This document shows positions 58,925 through 64,000 of a DNA stretch of 64,000 nucleotides, piece after piece; position 1 is the stretch's first letter, and every line of letters starts with the position of its first letter. This DNA comes from Polytrichum commune. Its lineage: Eukaryota > Streptophyta > Polytrichopsida > Polytrichales > Polytrichaceae. The stretch lies in assembly GCA_950295325.1 (NCBI GenBank), contig OX485803.1, positions 18,910,001 to 18,974,000 on the forward strand, given 5' to 3'. The notes beneath the pieces were generated by a model. It searched no databases. It was given only the letters and a program-made list of their open reading frames with translations, and was not told where the DNA came from. The translations under genes and the position numbers were made by a program.

Positions 58925-59816
58925 AATACCTATGCCAATGGATACTACCTAATGGCACAATCTACAACCAAAAACTCCCACAATGAGAACTATTTCCCTA
59001 TCATCTCCCAAACAGCATACAACACAACACAAATATAATCCTCACATACTTAACCAAAAGACAACATACAATATACAAGAATATCATAAAAGTTTTTTTT
59101 TAACCCAAAATAAAGATCCAAAGCACATATCTCCACTCGTAAACATCCCCTTTGTAAAGATCTCAACACAATAATGCAACCTTGAAAAATATATTAATGC
59201 TTATACAAACAAAATCCAAGTACAAAATGACATTACCCAAATATACGACGAAACAAGAAAACACCTTATAATCATTTCCCACAACAGAGTGCATGGATGT
59301 GGAACCAATACAATCAAATGCTACACCAACCACATGACATAATACCCCCTACCCAATCATTTGAAATAGAAATAACCTGGTTATATCAAAGATATAAACA
59401 CAAAATCCCCAAAAATGATGCACTCAAAAACTCACACCACGCCCTATACTAGACTACGTCACTACATCCTTCAACATAACACACTTCTACTTCTCTTCAC
59501 TAGTTACATGCTCCACCCATTTAACAAAAAAAAATCTCACCATTACCTAAAGATTAAAAATTTGGATCTCTTTGTAGAGCAATCTCACATATATGGCAAG
59601 AAATAGGCTATGCTCACCCTCACAATGAAACAAAAGCACAAACAACCATCCATTGGGCTAGACTAGCAGCTAAACACAACCAAAACACTATTAGAATACT
59701 TATCATCCCATATACAAATTGGTATCAAAATTTTACCCCATATGTAGGCCTTTTCCCATACATGCATGTAATTACCCACATACCAGCAAATACCAGTAAG
59801 TACGAGGAACCAACTA

Positions 59817-60086
59817 CTTGGGGGGTTCACTCCCTCTTATATTTTGCATACACGTGCGTTCGGGACCTATTTATTGGGGGGCTATTTACCTTGCATAAAA
59901 GATAATAAGGTATGGTATTTCTCAAAATAAAGGTGTGATGGTATTTTACATGTAATCCTTTTTCATTATTTAAAAACCCCCTATATTATATGTAAGTTTT
60001 TTACAAAATTTATCTACAATGAATATATTAGACCTTATTTTTTATTGCACGTTGTTCTACGATTTTTCGCCAGTGAACCCCCCGAG
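59817..60086. mobile_element. Small hAT-like element within the LINE remnant
   Basis: 270 bp with ends CTTGGGGGGGTTCACT and CTCGGGGGGTTCACT (reverse complement of the right end), flanked by the 8-bp duplication ACCAACTA (59809-59816 and 60087-60094). It shares subterminal GGGGCTATTTACCTT- and GCACGT(C/T)GTT-like stretches with the 485-bp hAT-like family, so the two are probably related. Confidence 0.8.
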
Positions 60087-61376
60087 ACCAACTAAACCAC
60101 CGGAACTCACCGAGCCATGTGTAGAGTCACTTGTTATAAGAATCCTTTGCATACATCACCAGGATAATAGCATCGGTACCACAAAATAAATAGACATAAT
60201 AAGAAATATATGCAATAATCTTAATATAACCCGCACAATCATACAAATTGCCCCTCTTATCCCGCAAAATATAGAAGTCAACAAAAGTAAAACATGGAAT
60301 GCCCTCATTTGCCCAACCCCTAATACATACCCCCATAACATATTCCCACCAATCCCAAAGTACGAGAATGAAACGCCCCTTAAATTCTCTCCCCAATATT
60401 GTTTTTACACAGATGGATCTTTTAACCCTCCAAAAAAAGTAGGAGACATTTGGCTACAAGATGAAGCTGGATATGGTATATATAACCACGAAAAAATAAT
60501 TAAACTTGCAATGCAACTACCAAGCCTACAAAATACATTTAGAGCAAAATTAATGGCCATATATTACACCCTTATAATATTAAATAAAAACTTCCCAAAT
60601 GAACCCGCACATATTTTTACATACTACCTTAATGGTCTTTATGTGATAAAAAATACCAAGTAAGACACCCCACACTATACAATAACCACCCCGATAAAAC
60701 CATCTTAGAAGAAATGTTTAAGTTCCTTATACAACGAACTCAACCCACAACGCTATACAAAGGAAGAGTACATGCAAACATCATAGGAAACAAAGAAGCT
60801 AACACATTTGCTAAAGTACACTCCAACGCCTCAACCACATGAATTTGCCCACTCAACGTTGTACTACTACCAAAGAGACGATTGGCCGTCAATGGAAAAT
60901 ACCCCTGACAAAGATTTATAAAGAGCTTATTTATTTGGACCTATTAGATTCCTTGAAAAACATCTCACGAAATATGATAAGAATATAAATTTAGAATTAA
61001 TCCTCATACTATATCCCAATATAGATAAATTAATAGCTAATGAGAAAATAGATAATGAGCTATCATATAAATTTTGGACAAACAAAAATATAACCGACTA
61101 TCATAAAACATGTCTACTGAAATTACGGCATGGTCAATACATGGGGAACGCCAAAGTACAATTGTTCTTTGGAAGGGAAGCCTTCCCATCAATAACATGC
61201 CCCATATGTAACTCACTAGACCCTAATACGTGGCTACATATGCTTCTAGAATGCAAACAACACCACATACATGCCCTCTGAATCAAAAGACATACTACAA
61301 CGATATGAGAATTAAATAAACTTATAGTGGCATCAAAAAAATCAAGGTGCTAATACATGCACATTCAATGTCGCAA

Positions 61377-62290
61377 ACATTGTTAGCTTTCCTTAATTTA
61401 TCTTGACCGGTACTCAACTTTAGCAAGTGCCACGACCGCTAACCTGCACATCCCACGCACATGCATAGTTAATTTCCCATAGCGCGGACCTCCAATTTCT
61501 TAGCTTGGTCACCAAACCCTCTTACACATACATTCAGGATTTTCCCCTTAGTAGGTAGCCAATGATTAGATGTGGCATCTATCCATAGAAGTCCATTCTT
61601 GAATTGATCATTGTGTCTCCAAAGCAACACTACAACAACTTGAAGCATAGTTGCCAAATATGCTATGGATGGGGTCGGTTGGCAAAGCTGCTTCACCCAT
61701 ATAAGCCTCTAGAACTTTGGGCAGGGCCCCACCCCACCGTTAAGAAACCTTTTGTCTCTCACCTAAGGGTTGGGGTCAAGTAAACATTTTCCCTTAGCTG
61801 CTGGAGCTAGAAGCCCCCAACAGCTTCAAACCATCATAACTTCTTCCCATGATCTCTAATGCTATTAAGCGACCAAATATCAACATCTACTCTATTGATG
61901 GAACCCTTACTTGCTTCATTTAGGTGAGTATTAAAGAAGTTATGGTTGTTCAAACCTAGGCAGTCCCGCGCGCCACTCTCAGGTCATTGTTGTCCCATAG
62001 TGATGTCCCGGGACAACGCCCCACTCAAATTGCAATATCTCCTAGCTCACACCTCCGATTGAGGTGTTCTTGAGCATTCTAGAACTCGGGACGCCATAAG
62101 CTATTCATAACTCATAGCCTTGTCCTCGTGACTCTTAATCTTCCTGGGTGGGAGGTATTCTCAACATCCAGGGCCCTCACCCACACTATAGTCACTTGGG
62201 TCCTCTCACCAATGGCGCCACAAGTCATAGGTGTCACTCCAGGGTCCCCCTTGTGCCTATGGTGTTGTGGGTATTCCTTATGGAAAGGTG
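61377..62290. mobile_element. Insertion of unknown class in the LINE remnant
   Basis: 914 bp separate two adjoining parts of the LINE reading frame and are bordered by CGCAA on both sides (61372-61376 and 62291-62295). The base composition is more balanced than the AT-rich host. The ends are neither TG/CA nor a clear inverted repeat, so the class is open. Confidence 0.5.
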
Positions 62291-62812
62291 CGCAACATTC
62301 AATAACGACCCCCCAGAAAAAAACAACCCCCCCATGGTTTCTACCTTACACATGTGGCCAACAAAGATGTCATTGCAATGCCAGATTCAAATTAAATCTT
62401 CTATGGGTAAAAGAATTATCATACCAATCTCCACCACCAATAGAACCTAATGATAACCTAACAATATAATTCATTGAATGCACATACATGTAATGATAGA
62501 ATACCAAATGAAACTATACTCAAAACAATGGAAAAATATAAACTATTAATAAACAATATTATCAACAGAGGATGGAAGGTAGATTCATTTAAAATTATCA
62601 CGGCCAGTGCTAGAGCAGGCACACACACCCCTTCTATGGAAAGTATTTAAACAACATCTAGAATCCCTAAACTAAGCATCAAATACACATTTGAAAAAAT
62701 CAACGTCATCGCCATACAATATGCTATGTATATAATTCTACACAAAAGGAGGATAGAAAACAACAAACCACTACCAGTAGACACACAAATACCATAGCAA
62801 CCCCAAGTATCC

Positions 62813-63457
62813 ACCAACCAATAAGTAATTAGCATTACAAAAGAATAAATGCAAACACTAGCTAAGGAATTGTCACAACTTAGGGTAGGGGTTGGTGGAC
62901 ATACTTTCTTTTCAAGTAACTCACATAGCAGATGCCAAGTCATTTACATCACAATATCGTGCTCATACAAGGTCATCATGAATTGAACCCGGACCACTAA
63001 ACATGTGATGCTTACCCTCAAATATAATGAACCACTGAGAAGACCTATGACTCGGCAATCACCTCATGAGGAAAAAATGATCATATACCCCTACAACAAC
63101 CCAACCACACTAACCCCACCAATACAAAGACCATCTAGCCGCTCAATTCCTATGGTCACTTTGGTTACCTTGGTTATTATAGCATCCATCCTAAGAGGGG
63201 TTAGTAGTCCTACATCATTGATATTATGTCTAGTGAACATAATACCAAGGGTGGATCGAACGGGCGTTTCAATCATGTTGATCCCAACGAGGTCAACGTT
63301 TCTTCTCTAGAGGCACCTATTCCCGATTAGGACCCCATCAACAACTTATATGGTATTGAAAATTTGTTCAGGCTAGGAGGATGAGCCGACTTCGTGGAGC
63401 ATGTCAGCAGGGGACCAACTCCAGAGGGAGGAGGATCGCCAAGAGGACAATTCCACT
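62813..63457. other. Spacer between LINE remnant and hAT-like copy 3
   Basis: A 101-codon frame (63005-63310) has a hydrophobic stretch but no recognised family. Nothing else is seen. Confidence 0.4.
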
Positions 63458-64000
63458 CACGGGTAGATTACTTAGTGCATTTAAAAAACGACGTGCGGCA
63501 TAATATAGAGAGGATTAAAATCATTTGAAATAAAAATTATAAAGGAATTCTAAATAATGAAGGGGCCATTAAATGTAGACAATCCCATTATAAATAAGTT
63601 AGATGGACATAAAACGTGGGCCATTATTTTTTTGTAAAATTAATATAGGGGCTGAAGATAAGGATCCTAGAAGGTATGTTTAGTATGTTTGCTATGGGTT
63701 CCTATGTGTTTTCTTCATAACTCTGTTTGCAATGGTATTACTGTTTGCACCCTTCTTTGTTTTCATGCTTTCCCTCAACACTTGTCAATTGCGTTAGGAA
63801 GTATATTAACTTTTATTACTTAAAAGGAATATAGAGTACAAAAAATTACAGTGACTTGGACAATATAAGTAATGGAAGGGTGCAAACAAATGGGCCATTT
63901 TTAAAATTTAAGTAATTATAGGGAGGCTTTAATTCAACCCTTGAAGGTAAATAGCCCCAAAACAAAAAACCCCCAGCCGCACGTGGTGCACAAAAATGCC
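63458..64000. mobile_element. Non-autonomous hAT-like element, copy 3 (cut by window end)
   Basis: Starts CACGGGTAGATTACT and follows copy 1 almost base for base. A block of about 130 bp at 63685-63820 replaces the middle segment present in copies 1 and 2. The right terminus lies beyond base 64000. Confidence 0.8.

Larger units (their letters stand above)
56990..62812 (+). mobile_element. Decayed non-LTR (LINE-type) retrotransposon, split by insertions
   Basis: Plus-strand coding remnants in order. A degraded region is at about 59400-59805 (HHYLKIKNLDLF). An RNase H domain at about 60403-60660 has FYTDGSF (Asp at 60412), but the catalytic Glu of FRAELMA reads Lys (FRAKLMA) and the next Asp reads Tyr (FTYYLNG). 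Then come LLKLRHGQYMGNAKVQLFF, a zinc-knuckle-like CPICNSLDPNTWLHMLLEC (about 61198-61255), PPWFLPYTCGQQRCHCNARF (about 62330) and YTFEKINVIAIQYAMYI (about 62690). Stops and frameshifts are frequent. The reverse-transcriptase core was not identified with certainty. Three insertions are listed separately. Confidence 0.7.

Noticed and set aside
1-64000. CRISPR arrays or bacterial operons
   Set aside because: No regularly spaced short repeats with unique spacers; the genes have introns and are plant families.

Overview
The window is nuclear DNA of a land plant. Six protein genes with plant family signatures and GT-AG introns can be read: a PB1-type Raf-like kinase, the light-harvesting protein LHCB3, the mRNA decapping enzyme DCP2, a MIF/D-DT-like protein, a BTB-NPH3-type protein that appears to end in a ubiquitin-like domain, and a gluconokinase. 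The rest is mostly mobile-element DNA. I cannot fix the species. The gene set and the long repeat-rich spacers would suit a plant of moderate to large genome, perhaps a bryophyte or lycophyte; that is inference only.

Layout. 1-4.6 kb: 3' part of the Raf-like kinase gene (plus strand, 5' end outside). 4.6-14 kb: hairpin elements and a decayed Ty1/copia element (minus strand, about 9.0-13.75 kb) split by two Tourist-like MITEs and by a 1.7-kb solo LTR. 14.4-16.4 kb: LHCB3 (minus, 3 exons, 262 aa) with G-box and GATA motifs upstream. 16.7-21.6 kb: TIR elements, a 307-bp tandem duplication and further repeats. 21.7-25.8 kb: DCP2 (minus, 8 exons, 354 aa). 26-30.9 kb: repeats, one more Tourist-like MITE and a GC-rich island. 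31.0-33.3 kb: MIF/MDL gene (minus, 3 exons, 115 aa). 35.9-39.6 kb: BTB-NPH3-UBL gene (minus), whose upstream side abuts a tandem array of about 300-bp units (39.9-41.5 kb). 44.6-46.2 kb: gluconokinase (plus, 4 exons, 197 aa). 49.7-50.3 kb: decayed leucine-rich repeats of the plant resistance-gene type. 51.5-64 kb: three copies of a short non-autonomous hAT-like element, a TIR element inside a dispersed repeat, a 53-bp minisatellite, and a decayed non-LTR retrotransposon (about 57.0-62.8 kb) split by three younger insertions.

The genes do not form a pathway; they look like ordinary unlinked housekeeping and regulatory genes. Exon junctions were worked out by hand from reading frames, splice consensus and family motifs. 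They close in phase for LHCB3, DCP2, MDL, gluconokinase and the visible part of the kinase. The 5' end of the BTB gene is unresolved and may contain a frameshift. The most unusual points are the BTB-NPH3-ubiquitin-like architecture, the tyrosine replacing tryptophan in the LHCB3 trimerisation motif, and the clear nesting order of several transposon families.
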